A stretch of 64,000 nucleotides of DNA, from the NCBI RefSeq assembly GCF_000964545.1, contig NZ_BBVD01000004.1, forward strand, positions 248,001 through 312,000. The letters are read 5' to 3'. Source of the stretch: Comamonas thiooxydans (GTDB lineage Bacteria; Pseudomonadota; Gammaproteobacteria; Burkholderiales; Burkholderiaceae_C). Positions 26,170-33,924 of the stretch are shown here, one piece after another; the stretch's first letter is position 1, and each line of letters begins with the position of its first letter. The notes under the pieces are model-generated. The model was given only the letters and a program-made list of their open reading frames with translations, made no database searches and had not been told where the DNA came from. The position numbers and the translations under genes were made by a program.

Positions 26170-27867
26170 TTGCCGTCTGCCGTGGCTACCCAAGACTCCG
26201 CTTCTGCCCCATTTTTCAAGGGGCTTTTTCAACCTCGCACGCCTCAGTTCATCGCTCTGGCCCTGGCCATCTGGCTGACGCTGACAGCCAACTGGGCCCT
26301 GTGGCTGCGCCTGCCTTCCCTGGATGGCTATCACGGCAGTCTGGCTCTGCTGGCCCTGCGGGTTATGCCGCTGGTGCTGGGCGCCAGCCTTCTGCTGACC
26401 TCTTTGTTTGCCTGGCCGCGCTTTACCAAGCCGTTCTGGGTTGCACTGCTGCTGGTGGCGGCCAGCTCCCAGTACTTCATGGTCAGCTACGGCACCGTGA
26501 TGGACAAGGGCATGATTCACAACATCCTGCAGACCGATGCACGCGAAAGCTCGGACTTGTTCAACATCAAGCTGCTGGCCGAGGTGTTGATCATCGCCAT
26601 ACTGCCCGCCATCTGGCTTTGGAAAACGCCGCTCAAACGCGCGAACAGCGCCTGGCGCAATATGCTGCGCACCGCCTGGCTGCTACTGGGCGGCATTGCC
26701 CTGATAGCCGCATCGCTGGCCGTTTCCTACCGCGATCTGGCCCCCGTGGTGCGCAACAATCTTTGGCTGCGCTACATGATCAACCCGATCAACCCCGTGT
26801 TGTCCTCCGCCTCGGTGGCCCTGGATCCTCTACTCAACAAGCCCAGGCCCTTTGACAGCATCACGGGTGGTGCAGCTCTGGGTGCCAGCTATGCCGCAGC
26901 CCGGAAACCGCCGCTGCTGGTGCTGGTGGTGGGCGAGACGGCACGCTCAAAGAACTTCAGCCTCAACGGCTATGAGCGCGATACCAACCCCGAGCTGGCC
27001 AAGCGCGATGTGCTGAGCTGGCGCAATGCCCACTCCTGCGGCACCAGCACCCGCGAATCGGTGCCCTGCATGTTCTCCAACCTGGGCCGCGAAGGCTTTT
27101 ACGCCTCCAAGGTCGAGCATGACAACCTGCTCGACGTTCTGCAGGCCGCCGGCCTGGCCGTACTTTGGGTGGACAACCAGGCAGGCTGCAAAGGCGTGTG
27201 CAAGCGTATCCCCATGGCCGATACCGCCGACAGCGTGAATACGCCGACCGGCAAGGCCCTGTGCGCCCAGGATGGCGAATGCCTGGACGCTCTGCTGCTC
27301 AGCGGCCTGGACGAGCGCATCGCCAAGCTGGATCCCGCACGCCGCGCCAAGGGCCTGGTACTGGTCATGCACCAGATGGGCAGTCACGGCCCCGATTACT
27401 TCAAACGCTCCACTGCAGACCTCAAGGCTTTCAAGCCCGAGTGCGCGACCAATGAGCTGTCCAGCTGTTCTCAGCAAAGCGTGGTCAATGTCTACGACAA
27501 CTCCATTCGCTATACCGACCACTTCCTGGCCCAGACCATAGACTGGCTCAAGGCCCAGCAAAACCAGTTTGAAACCGGCATGTTCTACATGTCCGACCAT
27601 GGCGAATCGCTGGGCGAGCTCGGTGTCTATCTGCACGGCATGCCTTACGCCATGGCGCCCGATGATCAAAAACATGTGCCCATGATTGCCTGGCTGGGAA
27701 CGCTGGGTGCTCGCACCGGCCTGAATCAGGCCTGTCTGAGCAAGACGCTGGATCAGCCGCTCTCGCATGACAACCTGTTCCATACGGTGATGGGATTGAT
27801 GGATGTCACTTCTCCAACCTACAAGCAGCCTCTGGATGCATTTGCCAGCTGCCGCACGGCCAGCTAG
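26170..27867 (+). CDS. Lipid A phosphoethanolamine transferase (EptA/MCR-like)
   Basis: The 565-residue inner-membrane protein has five N-terminal membrane segments and a periplasmic alkaline-phosphatase-like domain. Catalytic and metal residues align with MCR-1: Glu256 in VVGETARSKNFSLNGYERDT, the nucleophile Thr294 in SCGTSTRESVPCMF, HQMGSHGPDYFKR, and MSDHGESLGELGVYLHGMP; the paired cysteines of the family are present. These enzymes move phosphoethanolamine from phosphatidylethanolamine to lipid A, lowering negative charge and polymyxin binding. The start is odd: only TTG 26170 is in frame before residue 66, whereas a strong AGGAGG at 26114-26119 has no ATG, GTG or TTG at proper distance. 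No two-component regulator is adjacent. Confidence 0.88.
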   Translation: MPSAVATQDSASAPFFKGLFQPRTPQFIALALAIWLTLTANWALWLRLPSLDGYHGSLALLALRVMPLVLGASLLLTSLFAWPRFTKPFWVALLLVAASSQYFMVSYGTVMDKGMIHNILQTDARESSDLFNIKLLAEVLIIAILPAIWLWKTPLKRANSAWRNMLRTAWLLLGGIALIAASLAVSYRDLAPVVRNNLWLRYMINPINPVLSSASVALDPLLNKPRPFDSITGGAALGASYAAARKPPLLVLVVGETARSKNFSLNGYERDTNPELAKRDVLSWRNAHSCGTSTRESVPCMFSNLGREGFYASKVEHDNLLDVLQAAGLAVLWVDNQAGCKGVCKRIPMADTADSVNTPTGKALCAQDGECLDALLLSGLDERIAKLDPARRAKGLVLVMHQMGSHGPDYFKRSTADLKAFKPECATNELSSCSQQSVVNVYDNSIRYTDHFLAQTIDWLKAQQNQFETGMFYMSDHGESLGELGVYLHGMPYAMAPDDQKHVPMIAWLGTLGARTGLNQACLSKTLDQPLSHDNLFHTVMGLMDVTSPTYKQPLDAFASCRTAS

Positions 27868-27888
27868 GCATTGACTGCGAAGCACAAA

Positions 27889-27923
27889 AAAGGCCAGCCG
27901 GATCAACGATCCGGCTGGCCTTT
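27889..27923. terminator. Bidirectional terminator between the transferase and the ABC permease
   Basis: A perfect 16-bp stem (27889-27904 with 27908-27923) around a 3-base loop; GGCCAGCCGGATC core with A-tract before and T-rich bases after. Serves the convergent genes on both strands. Confidence 0.9.
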
Positions 27924-27966
27924 CTCGTTTTCAGGTGCTACGTTGACAGCGCTCAGAAACAATGCA

Positions 27967-28737
27967 TCACTCGCCCTGGGAGCCGCGACGCGCCCAGCCC
28001 GTGGTGTGCTTTTCCAGCAGGTTGAACAGCTCATACATAACCATGGCCATGGCCCCCACCACGATCAGCCCCGCAAAGGCCAGACCCATCTGCATGGAAG
28101 ATCCGGCGGAGACCAGCAGATAGCCGATACCCTCGTTGGCAGCCGTCATCTCGCTGACCGTGGTGCCGACGAAGGCCAGCGTGATCGCGACCTTGAGCGA
28201 GCCGTAGAAATACGGCAGGGAACGCGGCAGGCCGACCTTGATCAGCACGTCCCAGCGCTTGGCCCCCAGCACGCGCAACACATCCTCCAGTTCAGGCTCC
28301 AGCGTGGCCAGACCCGTGGCGATATTGACCATGATGGGGAAGAAGCTGATCAGAAAGGCCGTGAGAATGGCCGGGCCCGCGCCGATGCCGAACCAGACCA
28401 CCAGAATCGGCACGAACGCTGCCTTGGGCAAGGCGTTGAAGGCCGTCATCAGCGGGTAGAAGGCCGCATAGGCCAGGCGCGAGGAGCCGATCAGAAACCC
28501 CAGCAGCACACCCACCACGATCGCCAGGGCAAAGCCTGCCATCGTCACCCAGTAGGTGTGCCAGGCATGCATGGCAATCGTGCCCGCAAACTCATAGAGC
28601 TGATGGCCTATGGCCCAGGGGCTGGGGAAGATGAATTCCGAGACGCCTAAGCCCGAGCAGATGATCTGCCAGAGCAGGACGATCAGCAGCAACAGCAGCC
28701 AGGGAGCCCAGCGCTCGGCGGTTTTTTGATGTTTCAT
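27967..28737 (-). CDS. NitT/TauT-type ABC transporter permease
   Basis: The 256-residue permease has about six membrane segments and the binding-protein-dependent transport loop (EDVLRVLGAKRWDVLIKVGLP, LPKAAFVPILVVWFGIG). It is the last gene of an operon running SBP2, deaminase, SBP1, ATPase, permease. The subfamily imports nitrate, sulfonates, thiamine pyrimidine precursors or nucleobase-like compounds. Context here favours a heterocyclic nitrogen compound, as inference. Confidence 0.88.
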   Translation of the reverse strand: MKHQKTAERWAPWLLLLLIVLLWQIICSGLGVSEFIFPSPWAIGHQLYEFAGTIAMHAWHTYWVTMAGFALAIVVGVLLGFLIGSSRLAYAAFYPLMTAFNALPKAAFVPILVVWFGIGAGPAILTAFLISFFPIMVNIATGLATLEPELEDVLRVLGAKRWDVLIKVGLPRSLPYFYGSLKVAITLAFVGTTVSEMTAANEGIGYLLVSAGSSMQMGLAFAGLIVVGAMAMVMYELFNLLEKHTTGWARRGSQGE

Positions 28738-28745
28738 GATGCGCC

Positions 28746-29594
28746 TTATTGAGGAATGGCGGCAGCGATGTCGGTGCCGCTCTTGCGCAGGGCGCCGATA
28801 TGGCCGCGCAGCTCGTAGACAATGTCCGAGAACTCGGGGGTGTAAGTGACCTCCAGATCACGCGGGCGCGGCAGGTCGATGTCGCGGCGCACCACGAAGC
28901 GGCCCGGGCTTTTGCTCATCACATAGACGGTATCGGCCAGGAACACGCTCTCGCGCAGATCATGCGTGACCAAAATCACATTGAACTTCTGTTCGGCCTG
29001 CAGGTCGCGCAAGATGCACCACAGCTCCTCGCGGGTGAAGGCATCGAGCGCGCCAAAGGGCTCGTCTAGCAGCAGCATCTGCGGCTCGTGAATCAGGGCG
29101 CGGCAGATGCTGGCGCGCTGCTGCATGCCGCCGGACAGCTGCCAGGGGAATTTGCGCTCATAACCCGATAGGCCCACCTTGCCCAGCAGCTCGATGGCAC
29201 GTGCTTCGTATTCCTTGCGCTTTTGCTTGAACTGCGAACGGTGCGGCTCCACGATCTCCAGCGGCAGCAGCACATTGTCCAGCGTGGTGCGCCAGGGCAG
29301 CAGCGAGGAGGACTGGAAGGCCATGCCCGAGATCTTGAGCGGCCCTGTCACGCGCTGGCCATCGACCGTGATACGGCCCATGGAGGGCATCTTCAGGCCC
29401 GTGGTGAGCTTCATGAAAGTGGACTTGCCGCAGCCCGAAGGACCGACGATGGCGATGAACTCGCCGCGCTGCACCGTGAGGTCGATGGCCTCCACCGCAA
29501 AGTGGTTGGCCTGCAGCAGCTCTTCGTTATAGGCCAGCCAGACGTCCTTGAATTCGACGAAGGGCCGGGCAGCTTCTGTATCTGATGATTTCAT
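28746..29594 (-). CDS. NitT/TauT-type ABC transporter ATP-binding protein
   Basis: The 282-residue cytoplasmic ATPase shows Walker A GPSGCGKSTFMKLTTGL, Q-loop AFQSSSLLPWRTTLDNVLLP, signature LSGGMQQRASICRAL, Walker B MLLLDEPFGALDAFTREEL and the switch His in VTHDLRESV. The spacing to the permease is 8 bp. The separation from the upstream binding protein (57 bp) contains a dispersed repeat copy (29603). Confidence 0.92.
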   Translation of the reverse strand: MKSSDTEAARPFVEFKDVWLAYNEELLQANHFAVEAIDLTVQRGEFIAIVGPSGCGKSTFMKLTTGLKMPSMGRITVDGQRVTGPLKISGMAFQSSSLLPWRTTLDNVLLPLEIVEPHRSQFKQKRKEYEARAIELLGKVGLSGYERKFPWQLSGGMQQRASICRALIHEPQMLLLDEPFGALDAFTREELWCILRDLQAEQKFNVILVTHDLRESVFLADTVYVMSKSPGRFVVRRDIDLPRPRDLEVTYTPEFSDIVYELRGHIGALRKSGTDIAAAIPQ

Positions 29595-29602
29595 AAAAAC
29601 AG

Positions 29603-29650
29603 GCTGCAGCTCCTGTCACACAAGCGCATACAGCTATCAATCAATGAGCA
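29603..29650 (-). repeat. Dispersed ~45-bp family repeat between SBP1 and the ATPase gene
   Basis: On the minus strand: TTGATTGATAGCTGTATGCG, CTTGTGTGACAGGAGCTGCA. It fills the space between two genes of one operon. Confidence 0.6.
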
Positions 29651-29651
29651 A

Positions 29652-30680
29652 TTACTTTTTGGGAAAGACGTCGAGTTCTGCGACGGGCGGCAAGAAGCGG
29701 CCGTTCCAGACAAGCTCAGGATTCACCCGCGTCTTGGTCGCATAGACGTCCGAGATCTGGGAAGCCATCAGCGCCATGCGTGTCGGGCTGACCTGGCCAA
29801 AGCCCTCGCCGCGCGCATCGGCGGTGTTGATCACCGTGTCGATCGCCAGTTGCAGGCGGCGGATTTCCAGAGCAGTGTTGACGATGCCGTCGCGCTCCTT
29901 CACATAGGCGATGGCACTACCGGGATTGGCCATGACTTCCTTGGCGCCCTTGCTGAAGGCCTTGAGGAAGGCGCGCACGGCTTCGGGGTTCTCGCGCACC
30001 AGCTTGGCACTGGCGATGATGGCGTTGCCATAGAGCTTGACACCGTTGTCGGCAAACGGCATGACCGCCACATCGGCCGCCTTCACGCCACGCGCCTCCA
30101 GATTCAGCAGCGAAGTAAAGGTAAAGCCCGTGATGGCATCGACATCGCCGCGCACCAGCATGGTCTCGCGCAGCGGCGGATCCATGGTGGTCCATTGCAC
30201 ATCTCCGACCTTGTTGGCCTTGGCAAACAGCGGGAAGCCGCGCCGGCCGGCATCAAAGACCGGCGCTCCCAGCTTCTTGCCCGTCAGGTCCGCCGGCTTG
30301 GCGATGGCGCTCTTCTTGAGCGCCATGACCGAGGCTGGCGTGTTGTTGTAGACCATCATCACGGCCACGGGCTTGTCTTTGACATCGGGGTTGTTGGCAT
30401 GAAACTCCATAAGTGCGGCCAGATCGGCAAAGCCCATGTCGTAAGAGCCCGATGCCACGCGCTGAATCGCGCCGCCCGAGCCGCTGCCGGCATCAACCGT
30501 CACATTCAGGCCCGCTGCCTGAAAATAGCCCTTGGCGGCGGGCTGCAGAAACAGCGCGGCAGGTCCTTCGAAACGCCAGTCGAGCTGGAATTTGATGGGC
30601 GTGGCGGCAAAGGCCGCCGTGGCACTGGCAAAGCTGCCCAGGGCCAGAACGGATTGCAGGAACAGGCGCTTGGTTTGCAT
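29652..30680 (-). CDS. NMT1/THI5-like ABC transporter substrate-binding protein (SBP1)
   Basis: The 342-residue periplasmic protein has a Sec signal (FLQSVLALGSFASATAAFAA) and the NMT1/THI5-like pattern: PIKFQLDWRFEGPAALFL, GYFQAAGLNVTVDAGSGSGG, RVASGSYDMGFADLAALMEF, MVRGDVDAITGFTF. Proteins of this family bind pyrimidines, thiamine precursors, sulfonates and similar small ligands. It is clearly paralogous to the protein at 31248, with which it shares GxGSG, RVASG and RGDVDA blocks. Two binding proteins for one permease suggest two ligands or one ligand in two states. Confidence 0.88.
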   Translation of the reverse strand: MQTKRLFLQSVLALGSFASATAAFAATPIKFQLDWRFEGPAALFLQPAAKGYFQAAGLNVTVDAGSGSGGAIQRVASGSYDMGFADLAALMEFHANNPDVKDKPVAVMMVYNNTPASVMALKKSAIAKPADLTGKKLGAPVFDAGRRGFPLFAKANKVGDVQWTTMDPPLRETMLVRGDVDAITGFTFTSLLNLEARGVKAADVAVMPFADNGVKLYGNAIIASAKLVRENPEAVRAFLKAFSKGAKEVMANPGSAIAYVKERDGIVNTALEIRRLQLAIDTVINTADARGEGFGQVSPTRMALMASQISDVYATKTRVNPELVWNGRFLPPVAELDVFPKK

Positions 30681-30733
30681 GGTGGCTTCCCTCTCTCTAT
30701 GTCAATGAATTGCTGTTGGGTTCGTGTCGGCGC

Positions 30734-31234
30734 TCAGACCTTCCAGGCACCCTGGTGCGAACTGCTGGCCTCTTCGATCAAGGCCGGCCCGATACATTCG
30801 ATGGCGTGCGAAGCGGCCTGAAACACATCGCGGCAGGACAGCTCGGCATCCTTCTGATCGAGCCGCTCGCCACGGAACACGCGCAGCCGCTCCGCATCGA
30901 TGCCATAGACCACTCGGCCGATGGCGGACCAGAAGATCGCGCCGGCGCACATCACGCAGGGCTCGGCAGACGAGTACAGCGTGGCAACGGCCAGCTCATC
31001 GCGTGAATGCAAAGGACTGGCCAGGCGGATGGCGGACAACTCGGCATGGGCCGTGCAATCGCCGCTCTCGCCGTTGGCATTGCTGGCCTCGGCCAGCACG
31101 CGCCCATCTGCAGCCACGATCAGCGCGCCAAACGGACGGTTGCCGCGCTCGCGCGCCACATCCGCGAGCGCAATGGCCTGGCGCAGATAGCGACCATCGC
31201 TGTCATTCAAGGTCTGGACTTGAGGCAGGGGCAT
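30734..31234 (-). CDS. Nucleoside/nucleobase deaminase, CMP/dCMP deaminase fold
   Basis: The 166-residue protein has the zinc deaminase motifs TAHAELSAI (His63, catalytic Glu65) and SSAEPCVMCAGAI (Cys93, Cys96), in the arrangement of guanine deaminase GuaD, TadA and cytosine deaminase. It converts an exocyclic amino group on a purine or pyrimidine into an oxo group, freeing ammonia. GAGGAGGAAGCCACC precedes ATG 31234, a very strong ribosome site. It lies between two ABC binding-protein genes (13 bp after one, 53 bp before the other), so its substrate is probably the imported compound. It is not TadA, which is elsewhere and essential; the C-terminal half differs. Confidence 0.87.
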   Translation of the reverse strand: MPLPQVQTLNDSDGRYLRQAIALADVARERGNRPFGALIVAADGRVLAEASNANGESGDCTAHAELSAIRLASPLHSRDELAVATLYSSAEPCVMCAGAIFWSAIGRVVYGIDAERLRVFRGERLDQKDAELSCRDVFQAASHAIECIGPALIEEASSSHQGAWKV

Positions 31235-31247
31235 GGTGGCTTCCTCC

Positions 31248-32264
31248 TCAGGCCTTGAGCATGCGCGCCGACCTGGCGGGCAGCATGCTGCTGTTGAACA
31301 GTGCATCGGCAGATGGCGTGGTCTTGAGCGCAAAGGTCTGCACCACGCTGTCCAGCTGCTGCTCCAGCAAACGCTTGCTGAAGTCGCCCAGTCCATGGCT
31401 TTTCGTATCTGCCGCGGCCACATACTGTGCAGTGATGGACCAGCGCTCCAGCTCCAGCTTCTCATCGAGAATCGGCTCGCGCTGGCGCACTGCGGCAATG
31501 CCTGCAGCGGGGTTGGCAAGGCATTCCACAATCGCACGGTTGGTGGCGCGCAGGAAAGCGGCCACGACCTGCGGCTTCTCTGCGATCAGCTGGCTGGACG
31601 CCAGGATCGCATTGCCATACAGATGAACGCCGGCATCGCTGTAGCGCAGTATGGAGAGTTCCTCGGGCTTGAGGCGCGCAAACAGCGAAACCGCCGAATC
31701 ATGAAAATAGGTGGCGGCATCCACATCGCCACGCACCATGACGTTGTCGCGTGCCGAGAACTCCGTCGTCGACCAGGCAAACAGATCGGCGGGCAGATTC
31801 CTTCGCCGCGCCACCATGGGCCAGGCACGGCGCGTGGACTCCACTGCCGCTGCAGCCACCTTCTTGCCCTTGAGACTTGCGAAATCCGAAGTGATGCCTC
31901 TGTCCTTGCGCCCGATGATCACAAAAGGCGCGCGGTTGTAGTACTGGTAGACGGCCTGCACGCGAGGTGTGCCAGCGTTTTGCGCATTGAACTCGATCAG
32001 CGAACTGACATCGCCCAGTCCGAGCTGGTAGGCACCGCTGGCGATACGAGTAATCGAAGCCACCGAGCCCGACCCTACGTCCAGACTCACATCCAGCCCT
32101 TCATCGCGGTAGTAGCCGTTTTGCTGTGCCAGAAAGAACGGCGCCGTCTGGCCGTTGACGCGAAAATCCAGCGTGAATTTCAGCGGAGTCAGCGACTTGC
32201 CCTGGGCATGAACCCAGGGTGCGCCGCAAAGAGGCAGGGCAGCAAGGAAATGGCGACGTAGCAT
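31248..32264 (-). CDS. NMT1/THI5-like ABC transporter substrate-binding protein (SBP2)
   Basis: The 338-residue protein has a short signal peptide (MLRRHFLAALPLCGAPWVHA) and matches SBP1 at 29652 in PLKFTLDFRVNGQTAPFFLA, GLDVSLDVGSGS, RIASGAYQLGLGDVSSLIEF and MVRGDVDAATYF. It is the first gene of the operon after a leader of about 110 bases from a sigma-54 promoter at 32387-32402. ATG 32264 is used; upstream in-frame codons lie in the leader. The signal peptide starts RRHF, but lacks a full twin-arginine consensus. Confidence 0.85.
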   Translation of the reverse strand: MLRRHFLAALPLCGAPWVHAQGKSLTPLKFTLDFRVNGQTAPFFLAQQNGYYRDEGLDVSLDVGSGSVASITRIASGAYQLGLGDVSSLIEFNAQNAGTPRVQAVYQYYNRAPFVIIGRKDRGITSDFASLKGKKVAAAAVESTRRAWPMVARRRNLPADLFAWSTTEFSARDNVMVRGDVDAATYFHDSAVSLFARLKPEELSILRYSDAGVHLYGNAILASSQLIAEKPQVVAAFLRATNRAIVECLANPAAGIAAVRQREPILDEKLELERWSITAQYVAAADTKSHGLGDFSKRLLEQQLDSVVQTFALKTTPSADALFNSSMLPARSARMLKA

Positions 32265-32357
32265 GGTGGAACTCTCAGGTCTCTGGCGACAGGAACGCCA
32301 GCAGCTGCCGCTGCTGACAGGACTTGAGCAATTTCCGGGCACTGCACGCGGATGCAG

Positions 32358-32374
32358 GCTGAACGCTTCTACTC
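32358..32374 (-). repeat. 17-bp inverted-repeat arm, transcript-start side of the leftward sigma-54 promoter
   Basis: On the minus strand GAGTAGAAGCGTTCAGC, identical over 17 of 17 bases to 32564-32580 on the plus strand. It begins 14 bases past the -12 GC of the leftward promoter, so it lies at about +3 to +19 of the transcript. Confidence 0.9.
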
Positions 32375-32386
32375 GTTCAACCTTCT

Positions 32387-32402
32387 AGCAATTGGCGTGC
32401 CT
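32387..32402 (-). promoter_or_regulatory. Sigma-54 promoter for the SBP2-deaminase-SBP1-ATPase-permease operon
   Basis: Minus-strand AGGCACG-CCAA-TTGCT matches the sigma-54 consensus TGGCACG-N4-TTGCW except for the first base. The invariant GG (32401-32400) and GC (32389-32388) have the exact 10-base spacing. Expected transcript start is near 32376, leaving a 5' leader of about 110 bases. Confidence 0.75.
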
Positions 32403-32455
32403 GCTTTGGGTTGCGCCTTGCCAGGTATCAAAAAAGTGCATGCAAAAGAGATGGA

Positions 32456-32471
32456 TGCATGGATTCATGCA
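32456..32471. promoter_or_regulatory. Central palindrome and NtrC-like half-sites between the divergent sigma-54 promoters
   Basis: TGCATG-GATT-CATGCA is a perfect inverted repeat located about 90-97 bp upstream of both predicted transcript starts, where enhancer-binding proteins usually bind. Nearby are TGCATGCA (32437-32444) and two TGCACCA sites (32478-32484, 32496-32502) equal to the NtrC half-site. No activator gene is adjacent. Confidence 0.55.
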
Positions 32472-32534
32472 CGGCAATGCACCAGATTGAAGCCATGCAC
32501 CAAAACCAAGAGTGCCCGCGCCCTGGAAAATGGC

Positions 32535-32550
32535 TGGCACGCTGTTTGCT
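32535..32550 (+). promoter_or_regulatory. Sigma-54 promoter for the 2-oxoglutarate dioxygenase gene
   Basis: TGGCACG-CTGT-TTGCT is a full match to the sigma-54 consensus, with GG at 32536-32537 and GC at 32548-32549, 10 bases apart. Expected transcript start is near 32561, giving a 5' leader of about 178 bases before ATG 32739. Confidence 0.85.
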
Positions 32551-32563
32551 GCACTCAAATCAA

Positions 32564-32580
32564 GAGTAGAAGCGTTCAGC
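32564..32580 (+). repeat. 17-bp inverted-repeat arm, transcript-start side of the rightward sigma-54 promoter
   Basis: GAGTAGAAGCGTTCAGC, identical to the minus-strand copy at 32374-32358; it begins 15 bases past the -12 GC, about +4 to +20 of the transcript. Sequence outside the 17 bp differs between the two arms. Confidence 0.9.
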
Positions 32581-32738
32581 ACGGTGCTCTGACCTTTCCT
32601 CGGTCAGCAGCTTCGCGGGTCATTGCTCTTGAAGTGGGTGCGGCAGCCGGCCGTGCCTGGTATCCACACTTCAGATGCCCGCAGCCCCAAGCCTCACTGG
32701 CAACGCCGGTGTCTGAAGTCATCGCAAGAGAGATTCTT

Positions 32739-33737
32739 ATGCAGACCATGACCAGCCACTCTTACAGCCTTGGCGAACTGAACAAGGAAGCCCGCATGGG
32801 CGGGCAAGGTGCAGAAACCTCGGCGCGCGAAGTTCGCGTCATAGACATCAGTGACTTCGAGCAGCGCAAGCAGGAGATTGCCGAGCAGATCTGGAGCGCA
32901 TCGGTGGAAATCGGCTTCTTCCAGGTTTCCGGCCACGGCATTGCCCAGGCCGATATCGACGCCGCGTTCTGCAGAGCCGAGCAGCTATTCGCCTTGCCGC
33001 CCGAAACCAAGGCTCAATGGCCGCTATCGCGCAATGCAGGTTGGGAGCACAAGGCACAGATTCGCCCTTCCACGCGCACTCCCGACCAGAAAGAGTCCTA
33101 TCAGGTCACACGCCCGCGCATGCAAGGCTTGTGGCCCAGCGAGCAGGAGTTGCCCGGCTTCAAGCGAGCTACTCTGGCCTTTGAGCATCAATGCTGGCAG
33201 GTTGGCATGCAACTGCTGTCCTGCTTTGCCTACAAGCTGGGCTTTGACGATGAATTCTTCACCCGCGCACATGACCCCGTCGTGCCCAGCTACCAGAGCA
33301 CGCTGCGCATGCTGCATTACTTTGCCGTGGACCCGGCACTCAAGGACGAAATCGGTCTGTGGCGGGCTGGCGCACATACGGACTTCGACTGCCTGACATT
33401 GCTGTTCCAGCGCGCCGGTCAAGGCGGTCTGCAGGTGCTGCCCGGCAAGGAGGCCGATGCCCAGCAATGGACACCCGTGCAGCCTGTGGATGGCGTCATC
33501 ACCTGCAATATCGGCGACATGCTGATGCGCTGGAGCGACGACCAGTTGCCCAGCAACTTCCACCGCGTGCGCAACCCTCTGCCCCATGAGTACCAGGGGG
33601 CCCGCTATAGCCTGGCCTTCTTCTGCCAGGCCAATGAGGATGCGGTGATAGAAGGGCCGGCCAAAAAATATCCGCTCATCACAGGGGCGGAATATTTGCG
33701 TCAGCGCATCAGCGCCAATTTCTCGAACAGGTACTGA
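32739..33737 (+). CDS. 2-oxoglutarate/Fe(II) dioxygenase, isopenicillin-N-synthase family
   Basis: The 332-residue protein is a non-haem iron oxygenase of the IPNS/1-aminocyclopropane-carboxylate-oxidase type. The facial triad is present as AHTDFD (His213, Asp215) and NFHRVRNP (His275), and Arg289 in ARYSLAFF with the following Ser binds 2-oxoglutarate; IGFFQVSGHGI near residue 58 is the N-terminal signature. Fungal thymine 7-hydroxylase and xanthine-type dioxygenase substrates show that this fold can oxidise nucleobases. Its divergent partner operon holds a transporter and a deaminase, and both have sigma-54 promoters, so a joint nitrogen-compound catabolic role is inferred. ATG 32739 has AAGAGAG upstream; ATG 32748 is possible. 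Confidence 0.88.
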   Translation: MQTMTSHSYSLGELNKEARMGGQGAETSAREVRVIDISDFEQRKQEIAEQIWSASVEIGFFQVSGHGIAQADIDAAFCRAEQLFALPPETKAQWPLSRNAGWEHKAQIRPSTRTPDQKESYQVTRPRMQGLWPSEQELPGFKRATLAFEHQCWQVGMQLLSCFAYKLGFDDEFFTRAHDPVVPSYQSTLRMLHYFAVDPALKDEIGLWRAGAHTDFDCLTLLFQRAGQGGLQVLPGKEADAQQWTPVQPVDGVITCNIGDMLMRWSDDQLPSNFHRVRNPLPHEYQGARYSLAFFCQANEDAVIEGPAKKYPLITGAEYLRQRISANFSNRY

Positions 33738-33835
33738 CCCCCTGAGCAGCCCTGCCGCTTCCCCCAAGGGGACGACACCCTCGGGGCGGCCCTTCCTCGG
33801 TGTCCCTGGCTTGGGGGTGCGCCAGGTTCCAGCCC
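33738..33835 (+). repeat. Dispersed 3'-end repeat, copy after the dioxygenase
   Basis: Starts directly after the stop codon (TGA then CCCCCTGAGCAGCC), followed by CTTCCCCCAAGGGGACGACA, CCCTCGGGGCGGCCC and CTCGGTGTCCCTGGCTTGG. Same orientation to its gene as the others; the inner hairpin is diverged. Confidence 0.7.
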
Positions 33836-33874
33836 TCCGTCTTTGGTGCAGGGTGATCTGGTCTGAATTGAAAC

Positions 33875-33903
33875 GACAAAGCCCCGGATCCCGGGGCCTT
33901 GTC
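33875..33903. terminator. Hairpin between dioxygenase and acyl-CoA-binding protein genes
   Basis: GACAAAGCCCCGG pairs with CCGGGGCCTTGTC across a 3-base loop, with one mismatch. It lies between convergent genes, 22 bp from the end of the acyl-CoA-binding protein gene. Confidence 0.65.
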
Positions 33904-33924
33904 GGCGATCAGGGGTGGCGCGGA

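Noticed and set aside
32343..32738. Plus-strand open frame continuing the dioxygenase 129 codons upstream
   Set aside because: It covers the sigma-54 promoters and the 17-bp arms, has no ribosome site, and the family starts near 32739.
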